Shown here: positions 48,187 to 57,628 of the stretch, piece after piece | How positions within the stretch are numbered: position 1 is the first letter of the stretch | Layout: every line of letters starts with the position of its first letter | NCBI GenBank assembly: GCA_947493455.1 | Contig: CANLRB010000002.1 | Span: 248,001-312,000, forward strand | Direction of reading: 5' to 3' | Source: an uncultured Pseudoalteromonas sp. | GTDB lineage: Bacteria > Pseudomonadota > Gammaproteobacteria > Enterobacterales > Alteromonadaceae | Length of the DNA stretch: 64,000 bases | Made by a program: the position numbers and the translations under genes | Notes under the pieces: model-generated | Database searches by the model: none | The model's input: only the letters and a program-made list of their open reading frames with translations | What the model was told of the DNA's origin: nothing

Positions 48187-48773
48187 ATTTGGCCCTTTAA
48201 TAGCTCTGTTAACTGTTGTAATGCACGACCGCGATGGCTTAAACCATTTTTAGCTTCTTTAGTGAGCTCAGCGGCGGCACATTGCTGCTTTGGTACATAA
48301 AAAATGGGGTCATAGCCAAAGCCGCCGTCACCTGCTGCTTCAGTTAATATTTCACCTTCCCAACTACCTTGGCAAATAAGTGGTGTCGGATCATCGGCAT
48401 GGCGCATTAATACCAATACACACCAAAATCGCGCAGTACGATTTGTTTGGCCTTGCATATCACTTAGCAACTTTTCGATATTACTTTTATCGGTGGCGTT
48501 GTAGCCCGAATAACGCGCAGAATAAATGCCCGGCGCGCCGTTTAGGGCGTCGACTTCGAGACCTGAATCATCCGCGATAGCGGGTAAACCGGTTACTTTT
48601 GCTGCATGGCGCGCTTTAATGATGGCATTTTCAATAAAAGTAGTGCCAGTTTCTGGGACCTCAGAGACGTTGAATTCACTTTGTGCGACGACATCTATAT
48701 TGAGTTCGCTAAGCATATTTTTAAGTTCGCGAACCTTTCCTTGGTTGCCGGTTGCAAGTACAAGTTGTTTCAT
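48183..48773 (-). CDS. rdgB: XTP/dITP diphosphatase (RdgB/HAM1)
   Basis: A 196-residue enzyme that hydrolyses dITP, XTP and ITP to monophosphates and keeps them out of DNA. Family motifs: [12 protein letters not shown] at the N-terminus, [22 protein letters not shown], and GFGYDPIF near 148. The start is ATG at 48773 (family start); the frame is open further to 48812 through a TTG. No clear ribosome site was found, so translational coupling with upstream sequence is possible. Followed by hemW with a 4-bp overlap. Confidence 0.95.
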   Translation of the reverse strand: MKQLVLATGNQGKVRELKNMLSELNIDVVAQSEFNVSEVPETGTTFIENAIIKARHAAKVTGLPAIADDSGLEVDALNGAPGIYSARYSGYNATDKSNIEKLLSDMQGQTNRTARFWCVLVLMRHADDPTPLICQGSWEGEILTEAAGDGGFGYDPIFYVPKQQCAAAELTKEAKNGLSHRGRALQQLTELLKGQM

Positions 48774-48801
48774 AGGTGCATTCATTTGTTGGTTTATTGC
48801 A

Positions 48802-48835
48802 AGAGGCGACAATCATACTTGAATCGCCTCTTGGG
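48802..48835. other. Intercistronic hairpin between DUF4426 gene and rdgB
   Basis: Ten-base inverted arms (caagaggcga at 48802-48811; tcgcctcttg at 48826-48835) flank a 14-nt loop. There is no T-run on either side, so it is more likely an mRNA-processing or stability hairpin than a terminator. Confidence 0.6.
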
Positions 48836-48840
48836 ACAAG

Positions 48841-49281
48841 TTAATCGACGTAAAACTTTTGTTGGAACTTGAGCGTTTCAGCTATGGCATTTTGTTTAAG
48901 TGAAATCTCAAAACGGTAGACCTCTTCGTTGCTGTAACTTATCGGTGCGATGTAATAAACCGCATCTCCTTCAACAACTTCTTTAAATTTCAAGGTTTCT
49001 TTGTGACCAATCAAATTTTTGGCAATGCCGGAAATAGATACTTTTTGCGCTTTCTTTGAGTTTTTATCAAGTATTGAAATGTTTACGACACCCGAGTGGC
49101 TACTGCGTTTTAAACCATAATGTTGAGCAATTTTAGGTTGTAGCACGGTAGAGGGAAAGGCGATGTAATGTACTTCCCAACTTTTAAATGTTTCAAATTG
49201 TCCCCCTTGTTGACTATTGGCAAAGCAAGTTGTGGAAACGGCAAGTAATAATAGAGTGACAAGTTTAGTGAATGTATTCAT
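48841..49281 (-). CDS. DUF4426-family exported protein
   Basis: A 146-residue protein with a signal peptide (about 1-21, after CFA) and a beta-rich domain of DUF4426 type (WEVHYIAFPSTVLQPKIAQHYG and YYIAPISYSNEEVYRFEISL). It is a conserved neighbour of yggT-proC and rdgB-hemW in Vibrio and Alteromonadales. Function unknown. Confidence 0.85.
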   Translation of the reverse strand: MNTFTKLVTLLLLAVSTTCFANSQQGGQFETFKSWEVHYIAFPSTVLQPKIAQHYGLKRSSHSGVVNISILDKNSKKAQKVSISGIAKNLIGHKETLKFKEVVEGDAVYYIAPISYSNEEVYRFEISLKQNAIAETLKFQQKFYVD

Positions 49282-49384
49282 GTTGAGATTCCAATCAAAG
49301 TTGGTGTTTTTTAATTATAGGAAATGGGTTGCAAGATTGGCAGCGACAAGTTGATTAATAAATCACTTATCGCTGAAAATTGAG

Positions 49385-49921
49385 TTAGCGCAGCATATTC
49401 ATAAACAGGATTTGGAAAAACTGCAATGCAATAATCAATACAAGGATTGATAAATCAAGTCCGCCAATTGGTGGAATAATTTTTCGAATAGGGCGTAGCA
49501 TTGGCTCTGTAAGCTGATGGAATATAGCTTCAATTGGGTTATGGCCTTGGCTGACCCAGCTCAGAATTGCACGAATAATGAGCACCCAAAAAACTAAATT
49601 CATCGCTTCTTTGAATACAGTAATAACACCGCTTATTGCCATCGTTGGTGCATTCCATGTACCGTAAAACAATAACATCACGGCTGAAATTTTAGCGAAA
49701 GCGACAAGTAGCGCTAGAGTAAGGGATGCAAAGTCAAAGCCACCAAAACCGGGAATAACTTTGCGCAGTGGATTGAGCAGTGGGCTAGTGGCTTTTACCA
49801 CAAATTGGCTCATTGGATTATAAAAATCAGCTTTGGCGACTTGCAGCCAAAAGCGTAATAGCACCACCATCAAAAAGAGATCAAATATTATCTCGACTAA
49901 AAATTGAAACGCATTATTCAT
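49385..49921 (-). CDS. yggT: YggT-family membrane protein
   Basis: A 178-residue membrane protein made of two YggT repeats (about 1-85 and 95-178), each with two membrane helices and the NPLRKVIPGFGGFDFASL / MLRPIRKIIPPIGGLDLSIL motif. It starts one base after the proC stop. The start ATG at 49921 has ggag upstream; an upstream start inside proC would be unrelated. Homologues are linked to osmotic or K+ homeostasis, but the role is not settled. Confidence 0.9.
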   Translation of the reverse strand: MNNAFQFLVEIIFDLFLMVVLLRFWLQVAKADFYNPMSQFVVKATSPLLNPLRKVIPGFGGFDFASLTLALLVAFAKISAVMLLFYGTWNAPTMAISGVITVFKEAMNLVFWVLIIRAILSWVSQGHNPIEAIFHQLTEPMLRPIRKIIPPIGGLDLSILVLIIALQFFQILFMNMLR

Positions 49922-49922
49922 G

Positions 49923-50741
49923 TTAAAACTGTTGCTCCATTTCTTCTGCGCGAGCAATACACTGATCCATTGCACCGCTCACGGTTTCAGTTAAGTTATG
50001 TTTTTCAAAGTGATTAATAGCAGCGGCGGTGGTACCGCCTTTTGATGTCACATTAGCACGCAATTGACTAATTGGTAAGTCTTGTTGTGCGACCATTTCA
50101 CTTGCACCTAGGGCAACTTGTTGTACAAGTTGGCGTGCTTGGCTTTGGTTAAAGCCAAGTTGTTTCGCTTTTTCTTCGATTGCTTCCATAAACAAAAAGA
50201 AATAGGCAGGAGATGAACCAGAAATCGCAGTAATGTCGTTAATTTGCTTTTCATGTTCGAGCCAACAAACGATACCTGCAGATTTGAAAAGTTGTTCTAC
50301 AAATTGGTTGTCTTGCTCGTCCGTCCCTTTGGCGTATAAACCAGCCACACCTTTGCCAAGCAGTGACGGCGTATTTGGCATTGCGCGGACTAACTTTACA
50401 GGGTGGTTGAGTAAGGTATGCAGGCGCTCGATCGTGACGCCAGCGGCAACCGAAATAAATAACTTATTCTTGTAATCAACATTTGATTCGGCAATTGAGC
50501 GGCAAAGATCCGCTATCATTTGTGGTTTGACCGCGAGAATGACCACGTCAGCGTTATCGATGGCGGCGAGGTTATCGGATGTCGTATTCACCTTCAGTGT
50601 ACTGGCGACATTGGCAAGCTTAGTCGGGTTGCGATTTGTTGCGGTAATATGTTCAGGCTTATAGCCTTTGGCGAGTAACCCGCTAATGATGGCATAACTC
50701 ATATTGCCTGCGCCTATAAAGGCGATTTTTTGTAATGACAT
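49923..50741 (-). CDS. proC: Pyrroline-5-carboxylate reductase
   Basis: A 272-residue enzyme, last step of proline synthesis. The NAD(P)-binding motif is AFIGAGNMSYAIISG (about 7-21); the C-terminal block SGSSPAYFFLFMEA and TSKGGTTAAAI are typical. Standard length. In order with yggS upstream (69-bp gap) and yggT downstream, the usual arrangement. Confidence 0.96.
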   Translation of the reverse strand: MSLQKIAFIGAGNMSYAIISGLLAKGYKPEHITATNRNPTKLANVASTLKVNTTSDNLAAIDNADVVILAVKPQMIADLCRSIAESNVDYKNKLFISVAAGVTIERLHTLLNHPVKLVRAMPNTPSLLGKGVAGLYAKGTDEQDNQFVEQLFKSAGIVCWLEHEKQINDITAISGSSPAYFFLFMEAIEEKAKQLGFNQSQARQLVQQVALGASEMVAQQDLPISQLRANVTSKGGTTAAAINHFEKHNLTETVSGAMDQCIARAEEMEQQF

Positions 50742-50810
50742 AAACCTTTCTCTGTTTAATATTGTGTTCGTTAAAAAGCCGCTAAAACGCGTGCTGGATG
50801 AATTAAGTTA

Positions 50811-51497
50811 TTAATTTTCTCGTGCACCAAAGATATCCGTGCCAATGCGCACCATAGTGGAGCCCTGTGCGATGGCGATTTCCGCATCATTACTCATGCC
50901 TATCGACAGGGTGTCTACGCTAGTATATTGGGCTTTGAGTTCTTGAAAACAAGCGTTTAAGCGAGCAAAAGAGTGACTTTGCTGGTCGCTACTTTCACGC
51001 TTTTGTGGGATTGCCATAAGCCCACGTAGTGTTAAATTATCTTGTTGTGCGATATGCCTTGCCAGTTCATTGACGTCACTTAATGAACAGCCTGATTTAG
51101 ATTGCTCTTCGTCAATGTTGACCTGAATCAGCACATTGAGTTTACCAAGCGCAGCATCGCGCTGGTGGCTAAGTCGCGTTGCTATTTTGGCGCGAGAAAC
51201 ACTCTGTACCCAAGCAAAATGTTGTGCGATTAGCGCAGTTTTATTTGACTGAATGGGCCCGATAAAGTGCCATTGAATATCTAAGTGTTTTAATTCATTA
51301 ATTTTATCGACGGCTTCTTGAACATACGACTCGCCAAATGCGCGTTGTCCATTTTGATAAGCTTCTAATATTAAGTTCGTAGGCTTTTTTTTACTGACCG
51401 CAAGTAACGCGACACTTTGGCTGTTTCGATGGTATTTTTTTTCTGCCTTAGCGATTCTGGCATAGGCGAAATTAAGTCGTTCTGCTATTGTAATCAT
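50811..51497 (-). CDS. yggS: YggS/PROSC-family PLP homeostasis protein
   Basis: A 228-residue TIM-barrel PLP-binding protein. The Schiff-base lysine is in LLAVSKKKP (about 31-39) and the C-terminal block LSIGMSNDAEIAIAQGSTMVRIGT is the family signature. It controls intracellular PLP levels. Its start lies only 32 bp from that of the divergent pilT, a conserved pairing in many gammaproteobacteria, so the two promoters must overlap. Confidence 0.95.
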   Translation of the reverse strand: MITIAERLNFAYARIAKAEKKYHRNSQSVALLAVSKKKPTNLILEAYQNGQRAFGESYVQEAVDKINELKHLDIQWHFIGPIQSNKTALIAQHFAWVQSVSRAKIATRLSHQRDAALGKLNVLIQVNIDEEQSKSGCSLSDVNELARHIAQQDNLTLRGLMAIPQKRESSDQQSHSFARLNACFQELKAQYTSVDTLSIGMSNDAEIAIAQGSTMVRIGTDIFGAREN

Positions 51498-51529
51498 ATA
51501 ATTATAAATAAGCTTATTGGAGCTATTAC

Positions 51530-52582
51530 ATGGATATAACCGAGTTACTGGCGTTTAGTGTGCAACACAACGCATCTGACTTACATCTGTCTTCAGGTGT
51601 CTCTCCGATGATTCGAGTAGACGGTGACGTGCGTCGTATTAACATTCCTGCTTTAGAGGCCAAAGATGTTAATGGCCTCGTATACGATATTATGAATGAT
51701 AAACAACGAAAAGAATACGAAGAAAACTTAGAATGTGACTTTTCTTTTGAAGTGCCTAACCTGGCACGATTTCGTGTTAATGCGTTTAACTCTAATCGCG
51801 GTCCCGCTGCGGTATTTCGTACTATCCCAAGTACAGTATTAACCTTAGATGACTTAGGTGCCCCCGATATTTTTAAAGATATCTCCAATAACCCGCGTGG
51901 ATTAGTGTTGGTGACAGGGCCGACAGGTTCAGGTAAATCAACGACGCTGGCTGCGATGATTGATTATATTAATTCAAGCAAACACCATCATGTACTCACC
52001 ATTGAAGACCCGATCGAATTTGTGCACGATAACAAATTAAGTTTAATAAACCAGCGTGAAGTTCATCGAGATACGCTAAGCTTTAATAATGCATTGCGAT
52101 CAGCATTACGTGAAGACCCAGATGTTATTCTGGTTGGTGAATTACGTGACTTGGAAACCATTCGCTTAGCGATGACGGCAGCGGAAACAGGTCACTTAGT
52201 ATTTGGTACCTTGCATACAACCTCGGCGCCAAAAACCATTGACCGTATTATCGACGTCTTCCCAGGTGAAGAAAAGGACATGGTTCGTTCGATGTTATCA
52301 GAATCATTGCGGGCTGTAATTTCACAAACGCTGGTTAAAAAAGTGGGCGGAGGGCGAGTTGCTGCACACGAAATTATGATCGGTATCCCGGCGATACGTA
52401 ACTTAATACGTGAAGATAAAATTGCACAGATGTATTCGTCGATTCAAACGGGAGCCGCTCATGGTATGCAAACGATGGATCAATGTTTAAAGAATTTACT
52501 AAACCGCGGTTTGATTACGCAATCAGATGCTGCGGCAAAAGCACACGATAAGTCTCAGTTTGGCTCTATGGGTGGTATGTAG
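51530..52582 (+). CDS. pilT: Type IV pilus retraction ATPase PilT
   Basis: A 350-residue hexameric ATPase that drives pilus retraction and twitching motility. The N-terminal PAS-like domain is followed by Walker A GPTGSGKST (about 127-135), the Asp box, Walker B VILVGELRD and the His box TGHLVFGTLHT. The AIRNLIREDK motif near the C-terminus is PilT-specific. It is followed by pilU 8 bp later. Confidence 0.96.
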   Translation: MDITELLAFSVQHNASDLHLSSGVSPMIRVDGDVRRINIPALEAKDVNGLVYDIMNDKQRKEYEENLECDFSFEVPNLARFRVNAFNSNRGPAAVFRTIPSTVLTLDDLGAPDIFKDISNNPRGLVLVTGPTGSGKSTTLAAMIDYINSSKHHHVLTIEDPIEFVHDNKLSLINQREVHRDTLSFNNALRSALREDPDVILVGELRDLETIRLAMTAAETGHLVFGTLHTTSAPKTIDRIIDVFPGEEKDMVRSMLSESLRAVISQTLVKKVGGGRVAAHEIMIGIPAIRNLIREDKIAQMYSSIQTGAAHGMQTMDQCLKNLLNRGLITQSDAAAKAHDKSQFGSMGGM

Positions 52583-52590
52583 AGGTTGTT

Positions 52591-53721
52591 ATGCAAGATT
52601 TGAGTTATTTTTTAGCAAAAATGGTTGATGCCGATGCGTCGGATTTATTTGTGTCGACCTTTATGCCTGTTAGTGCAAAAATAAATGGTGAACTGACGCC
52701 TCTTCATGAGCACGATTTGACCGAAGCCGAAGCACTCGAGTTAGTTGAATCGGCGATGTCAGAAAAACAAAAAACAGAATTTCACGAGACAAAAGAGTGT
52801 AATTTTGCAATTGCAAATGCGCAAGGGCGTTTTCGTATTTCGGCTTTTTGGCAACGTGATAAAGCGGGCATGGTTATTCGTCGTATCGTAACGACAATTC
52901 CGCAAGTGCAAGATCTTGGATTGCCGCCTGTACTGACTGATGTCATTATGTCAAAGCGTGGCTTGGTGCTGTTTGTGGGTGGTACCGGTACAGGTAAATC
53001 GACTTCATTAGCTGCTTTACTCGGTTACCGCAATCGTAATCAACGCGGGCATATTCTGACGATAGAAGACCCAATAGAATATGTTCATGACCATCAAAAA
53101 AGTATCGTGACGCAACGCGAAGTTGGATTAGATACGGATAGCTTTGAAGCCGCGCTTAAAAGCTCGTTGCGTCAAGCACCTGATGTAATTCTAATTGGTG
53201 AGATCCGCTCGCAAGAAACCATGGAATATGCATTGAGCTTTGCCGAAACCGGTCACTTGTGTGTGGCAACCCTGCACGCGAATAACGCGAACCAAGCGAT
53301 TGACCGTATTATGCACTTGGTACCAAAAGAAAAGCATGAAAAGCTAAAATATGACCTCGGCTTGAACTTACGCGCCATTGTTGCTCAGCAACTTATTCCA
53401 ACTAGTGATGGGCATGGTCGGGTAGCGGCAATTGAAGTGTTACTTAACTCGCCGATGATTGCTGAATTAGTTAAAAAAGGTGATATTGGCGCGATAAAAG
53501 AAACCATGTCAAAGTCTCGCGAAATGGGTATGCAAACGTTTGACCAGGCATTATTTGACTTGTATCAGCAGCACCGTATTAATTATGCCGATGCGTTGCA
53601 TCATGCTGACTCGCCTAATGATTTACGTTTAATGATTAAATTACGCAACAACGAGCAGCAGGGGGCTGGCTTCTTACAGGGTGTAACCGTTGATGGGTTA
53701 GGTGATTCGGCGGAGAGCTAA
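52591..53721 (+). CDS. pilU: Pilus retraction accessory ATPase PilU
   Basis: A 376-residue PilT paralogue. Walker A is GGTGTGKST (about 131-139), Walker B VILIGEIRS, His box TGHLCVATLHA. PilU supports PilT-driven retraction. The longer C-terminal tail (after about 345) is usual for PilU. An ORF for a periplasmic protein follows 3 bp later. Confidence 0.95.
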   Translation: MQDLSYFLAKMVDADASDLFVSTFMPVSAKINGELTPLHEHDLTEAEALELVESAMSEKQKTEFHETKECNFAIANAQGRFRISAFWQRDKAGMVIRRIVTTIPQVQDLGLPPVLTDVIMSKRGLVLFVGGTGTGKSTSLAALLGYRNRNQRGHILTIEDPIEYVHDHQKSIVTQREVGLDTDSFEAALKSSLRQAPDVILIGEIRSQETMEYALSFAETGHLCVATLHANNANQAIDRIMHLVPKEKHEKLKYDLGLNLRAIVAQQLIPTSDGHGRVAAIEVLLNSPMIAELVKKGDIGAIKETMSKSREMGMQTFDQALFDLYQQHRINYADALHHADSPNDLRLMIKLRNNEQQGAGFLQGVTVDGLGDSAES

Positions 53722-53724
53722 GCG

Positions 53725-54657
53725 ATGATTATAACGCGTAAGCAAGTACCATTTTCAACCTTTCTATTGTGGTTGAGCTTTGTTTTGCTTGCGTGCTTTA
53801 GCTCGAGTAATTTGAATGCCCATGAAAGCGAAAAATCGATTTCTATTTTTCTACGCGACGATGCATATGATGACTATTTAAGTTTTTTGGCGGGGCGCGA
53901 TGTCCATACGATTAGCGACTTTTCAAAAGGAAATATAACGCGTCGCGATACCGTGGATATGGTGTTGGCGATTCAAGCTTTGAAATTGGGCGGCTTTCAA
54001 AAAACATTGCATTTTCATCAAGGTAAAATCACCTTGCGAAACACCAATATTTTAGAGCGTGGTGAACAATTAATTAGTCTAGATAGTTATTGGTGGACAG
54101 ATGCAAACAAAATTAAAAAAGACGCATATATAAGCCAAGCACTGCTCAAGCCTGGTGAATATGTTGCTGGGATCTTTGCACATCCGTCTAACACGGCGGT
54201 ATTTAATATAAAAAGCATGGACGATTTTAAAGGCTTGACTGCCATATCGACGCCGCGCTGGCATGCGGATTGGGCGGTATTGCAAAGCTTAGATTTAAAA
54301 GAAGTTTTGCAAAATAGCGAATGGCTACAACAAATAAGAGCAGTTGATAAAAAGTGGGCCGACTTTATGTTACTGCCATTTATGCCATCACAAAATAATC
54401 ACTACCGATTGCGTCAATTGGAAATTAAAGCGGTGCCGGGCGTTGCTTTACAATTTAGCGAAAGTAGGCATTTTGTCATTAGCAAAAAGCACCCTGAAGG
54501 GGAAGCTGCATATAGGGCGCTTGAAAAAGGTTTAGCTATACTACATCAACAAGGGCGAGTACTGAAAGCGTACCAACAAGCGGGTTTTATACCTTTACCA
54601 GGAAGTGTGACTATTTTAAATTCGGTTCATGTTCCTGCTGGAAAGTCGTCTAATTAA
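53725..54657 (+). CDS. Hypothetical periplasmic protein, solute-binding-like
   Basis: A 310-residue protein with an N-terminal signal (hydrophobic residues about 9-32, cleavage near NAH). The mature part has features of a two-lobed substrate-binding fold: a long alpha/beta pattern, FKGLTAISTPRWHADW and AVPGVALQFSESRHFVISKKHPEG near 230-255. No family name is clear. It is three bases after pilU and likely in the same transcript, which is unusual for a binding protein. It could modulate pili or act as a sensor. Confidence 0.65.
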   Translation: MIITRKQVPFSTFLLWLSFVLLACFSSSNLNAHESEKSISIFLRDDAYDDYLSFLAGRDVHTISDFSKGNITRRDTVDMVLAIQALKLGGFQKTLHFHQGKITLRNTNILERGEQLISLDSYWWTDANKIKKDAYISQALLKPGEYVAGIFAHPSNTAVFNIKSMDDFKGLTAISTPRWHADWAVLQSLDLKEVLQNSEWLQQIRAVDKKWADFMLLPFMPSQNNHYRLRQLEIKAVPGVALQFSESRHFVISKKHPEGEAAYRALEKGLAILHQQGRVLKAYQQAGFIPLPGSVTILNSVHVPAGKSSN

Positions 54658-54674
54658 TTGATACAACCTGATTT

Positions 54675-54700
54675 GAAAGCCTCTATGAGTAGAGGCTTTC
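54675..54700. terminator. Hairpin at the ruvX/periplasmic gene convergence
   Basis: A perfect 10-bp stem (gaaagcctct, 54675-54684; agaggctttc, 54691-54700) with a 6-nt loop overlaps the ruvX stop codon. T-rich tails are short on both sides, so efficiency is uncertain. Confidence 0.6.
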
Positions 54701-55120
54701 AAAATAACTTTCTAAAATAATTTGGGCGGACATACTATCGACGTTGTCTTTACTTAAATTGCGATAACCGCCTTCATCAAATAATCGTGCTTTTGCATCT
54801 GTGGTTGTTAGGCGCTCATCTTGCACTTCTACCTGATAACCAAACATACTATGCAAGCGATTGGCAAATTTTTTCGCCTGAAATGTAACTTGCTGGTTGG
54901 TGCCGTCCATGTTGAGCGGCAAGCCAACAACCAGTAAATCAGGTTGCCATTCATCCAGCATGGTTTTGACCTGTTGCCAATCAGGAATGCCGTCACGGGC
55001 TTTGAGTGCCTTTAACGGAGATGCAGTACCCGAGACTTCCTGTCCAATTGCGACACCGATACTTTTGGTGCCAAAATCAAATCCCATTACACTTCGTTGG
55101 CCGACTGCGGCTTTTGTCAT
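54683..55120 (-). CDS. ruvX: RuvX/YqgF, RNase H-fold resolvase-like protein
   Basis: A 145-residue protein. The RNase H-like fold is marked by [12 protein letters not shown] near the start, [10 protein letters not shown] and DERLTTTDA. It was named a putative Holliday junction resolvase; 16S rRNA processing has also been described. It is the last gene of the gshB-yqgE-ruvX operon and overlaps yqgE by one base. Confidence 0.94.
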   Translation of the reverse strand: MTKAAVGQRSVMGFDFGTKSIGVAIGQEVSGTASPLKALKARDGIPDWQQVKTMLDEWQPDLLVVGLPLNMDGTNQQVTFQAKKFANRLHSMFGYQVEVQDERLTTTDAKARLFDEGGYRNLSKDNVDSMSAQIILESYFESLYS

Positions 55121-55683
55121 TACGCGTTTCCTGAATATTGAGTCAATTTTGCGATATCAATGCCAAGGCTATTTATCGCTTTTTCCCAGCGCATATGTGC
55201 TGGAGTATTAAAGATAATGTTCGGATCGGCTGGCACTGTCAGCCAGGTATTTTCAAGCAATTCTTTCTCTAATTGTCCCGGATCCCAACCCGCATAACCT
55301 AAGGTAATTAAAAAATGCTCAGGCGCCTGCTTTGTTGTCAGCTCTGTCAGCACATCTTTTGATGTGGTGATCATTATATCCGATGTAATGTTTACGCTGG
55401 AGCTATAACCCGGTTTTGTTGAATGTAGCACAAAGCCGCGATCAGTATGTACAGGTCCGCCCGACAACACAGCGAAACTCGCTGCATCCGCGAGTTTGTC
55501 GTTGTCGATTTCAATTTGGTCGAGCAACTCACCAATCGTAATATTGGTGGGCTGATTGATGACTAGGCCCATCGCCCCTTCTTCATTGTGCTCACAAATA
55601 TAAGTGACAGCATGTTTAAATCTTGGATCGGGCATATTGGGCATAGCAACTAAAAATGTATTTTCTAACGATTGCATAGGCAT
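55120..55683 (-). CDS. yqgE: YqgE/AlgH-family protein
   Basis: A 187-residue protein. Family blocks [36 protein letters not shown] (in part [11 protein letters not shown]) and [17 protein letters not shown] are clear. Function is unknown; it is conserved between gshB and ruvX. A one-base overlap with ruvX points to coupling. Confidence 0.93.
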   Translation of the reverse strand: MPMQSLENTFLVAMPNMPDPRFKHAVTYICEHNEEGAMGLVINQPTNITIGELLDQIEIDNDKLADAASFAVLSGGPVHTDRGFVLHSTKPGYSSSVNITSDIMITTSKDVLTELTTKQAPEHFLITLGYAGWDPGQLEKELLENTWLTVPADPNIIFNTPAHMRWEKAINSLGIDIAKLTQYSGNA

Positions 55684-55697
55684 AAATCCAAGTTAAT

Positions 55698-56654
55698 TTA
55701 CTTAGTATGGCCTATTTTTTTCTCGATCGCGTCAAATAACTTGCCGGTAATGGAAATATCGTATGTGGCTTCAATTTCTTTGACACAAGTGGGAGCGGTC
55801 ACATTGATTTCAGTGAGGCGATCACCAATGATATCCAGACCAACAAAGATTAACCCTTTTTCTTTTAAAGTTGGTGCCACAGCTTGTGCTATGCGTAAAT
55901 CCGATTCACTAATTTCACGCGCTTCACCGCGACCGCCGGCAGCTAAGTTACCGCGCGTTTCACCGCCTTGAGGAATACGCGCAAGGCAGTATGGAATGAC
56001 TTCTCCATCGACAACAAGCACACGTTTATCGCCCTGTTTGATTTCAGGTATATAGTTTTGCGCCATAGCATATTGCGAGCCGTGTTGAGTGAGTGTTTCG
56101 CATATTACGCCAATATTAGCATCGTCTGCTTTGACTCTAAAAATTGACGCGCCGCCCATACCATCGAGCGGTTTTAGTATAATATCACCATGTTCCGCTA
56201 AAAATTCACGGATCTGCGTTTGCTCGCGCGTCACTAAGGTGTCAGGTGTGTGCTCACTAAACCAAGCGGTAAATAGTTTTTCGTTGGCGTCACGCAAGCT
56301 CTGTGGCTTGTTAACAATTAAGGTTCCTTCGAGTTCAGCGCGCTCTAGCATATAGGTCGCATAGATGTACTCAGTATCAAACGGTGGATCTTTACGCATT
56401 AAAATGACGTCTAAATCACCGAGCGCGATGACGTTTTTTTCAGCAAGCTGATACCAGTTATTTGGATCATCGAATACAGTAGCAACCGATGTTGTGGCGT
56501 AACTTTTTCCCGCACGTAAAAATAAATCATTCATCTCCATGTAATGGATTTCATAACCTCGTTTTTGCGCTTCCATCATCATGGCAAAGCCGGTGTCTTT
56601 TTTAATATTAAAGCCGGAAATCGGGTCTGAAATAATACCGAGTTTTATTGTCAT
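55698..56654 (-). CDS. gshB: Glutathione synthetase
   Basis: A 318-residue ATP-grasp enzyme that joins glycine to gamma-glutamylcysteine. The start ATG at 56654 gives MTIKLGIISDPI, the family start; the frame is open further to 56708 but that extension is unrelated. Motifs: RKDPPFDTEYIYATY, ILKPLDGMGGASIFR (ATP-binding loop) and FVGLDIIGDRLTEINVTAPT. Standard length. First gene of gshB-yqgE-ruvX. Confidence 0.96.
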   Translation of the reverse strand: MTIKLGIISDPISGFNIKKDTGFAMMMEAQKRGYEIHYMEMNDLFLRAGKSYATTSVATVFDDPNNWYQLAEKNVIALGDLDVILMRKDPPFDTEYIYATYMLERAELEGTLIVNKPQSLRDANEKLFTAWFSEHTPDTLVTREQTQIREFLAEHGDIILKPLDGMGGASIFRVKADDANIGVICETLTQHGSQYAMAQNYIPEIKQGDKRVLVVDGEVIPYCLARIPQGGETRGNLAAGGRGEAREISESDLRIAQAVAPTLKEKGLIFVGLDIIGDRLTEINVTAPTCVKEIEATYDISITGKLFDAIEKKIGHTK

Positions 56655-56780
56655 CGCGAATGATCCTGTTATGTTGGTAAGGTGTGACAAGCAGCTCGAA
56701 CTTGTCACATTTTTACGATTGATAAAGAGTAATTAGCTAAGTTATATGGGCAGATTCATTAATTGCAACTTAAATTGGTA

Positions 56781-57530
56781 TTAACCGAGGTCGCCAAATT
56801 GTAATTGCAGGGCACTTAATACTGTGAGTGCTGCCGTTTCGGTGCGAAGTACGCGGGGCCCAAGTTTAATATCGATAAATTCTGCCTGTTTGGTCTGTGC
56901 TATTTCTTCATCGGTAAAGCCACCTTCTGGGCCAACTAAAAAACGAATCTCAGAAATGGCATCGTTGCTTGTTTGGCTTTGTGCTAAGGTTTTTATGCTG
57001 TATTGGGCTCTTGGGTGAAGAGTGATTTTTATTTCATCGCTCGGTTGTTCGAGCCAGTGTTCGAGTTTGATTGGCGCGTGAATGGTTGGAACGAAATTAC
57101 GACCTGATTGCTCTGCGGCTGCTACCGCAATTTTTTGCCATTGTTGATGCTTTTTGTGCAATCGTTCTACGTTTAGTTTGACACCACAGCGCTCACTAAA
57201 TAGCGGCGTTATTTCGGTTACACCAAGCTCAACCGCTTTTTGAATTGTGAATTCCATTTTATCGCCACGGGAGATACCTTGACCCAAGTGAACGCATAAC
57301 GGAGATTCAACCTGTTTGTCGATATATTCTAAAATTGTGGCACGTACTTCTTTTTTGCTCACAGCGCTTAGTTCACATAAATATTCGCCGCCTTCACCAT
57401 TAAATAAACTCACTTGCTGGCTGGGTTTCATACGTAAAACGCGGCCAATATGACCCGCAGCGTCGTCGTTTAATAACACATCGTCACCAAGCGTTAATGG
57501 GCTTGGTTGATAAATATGGGGAATTCGCAT
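56781..57530 (-). CDS. rsmE: 16S rRNA m3U1498 methyltransferase RsmE
   Basis: A 249-residue SPOUT-fold methyltransferase that methylates U1498 of 16S rRNA. The ATG at 57530 gives MRIPHIYQP, the family start; the TTG further upstream is not needed. Family motifs: NDDAAGHIGRVLRM, LGQGISRGDKMEFTIQKAVELGV, and the knot LVGPEGGFT...LGPRVLRTETA. Often next to gshB in gammaproteobacteria; the gap here is 127 bp. Confidence 0.95.
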   Translation of the reverse strand: MRIPHIYQPSPLTLGDDVLLNDDAAGHIGRVLRMKPSQQVSLFNGEGGEYLCELSAVSKKEVRATILEYIDKQVESPLCVHLGQGISRGDKMEFTIQKAVELGVTEITPLFSERCGVKLNVERLHKKHQQWQKIAVAAAEQSGRNFVPTIHAPIKLEHWLEQPSDEIKITLHPRAQYSIKTLAQSQTSNDAISEIRFLVGPEGGFTDEEIAQTKQAEFIDIKLGPRVLRTETAALTVLSALQLQFGDLG

Positions 57531-57628
57531 AATGACTCTCAAAGATAGATATGCTTATATGGTATGAAATCATATCTAAAGATGGCAAGTGCCTTAAGCC
57601 AATATCTTTGTAAAATAGGTGTAATAGG

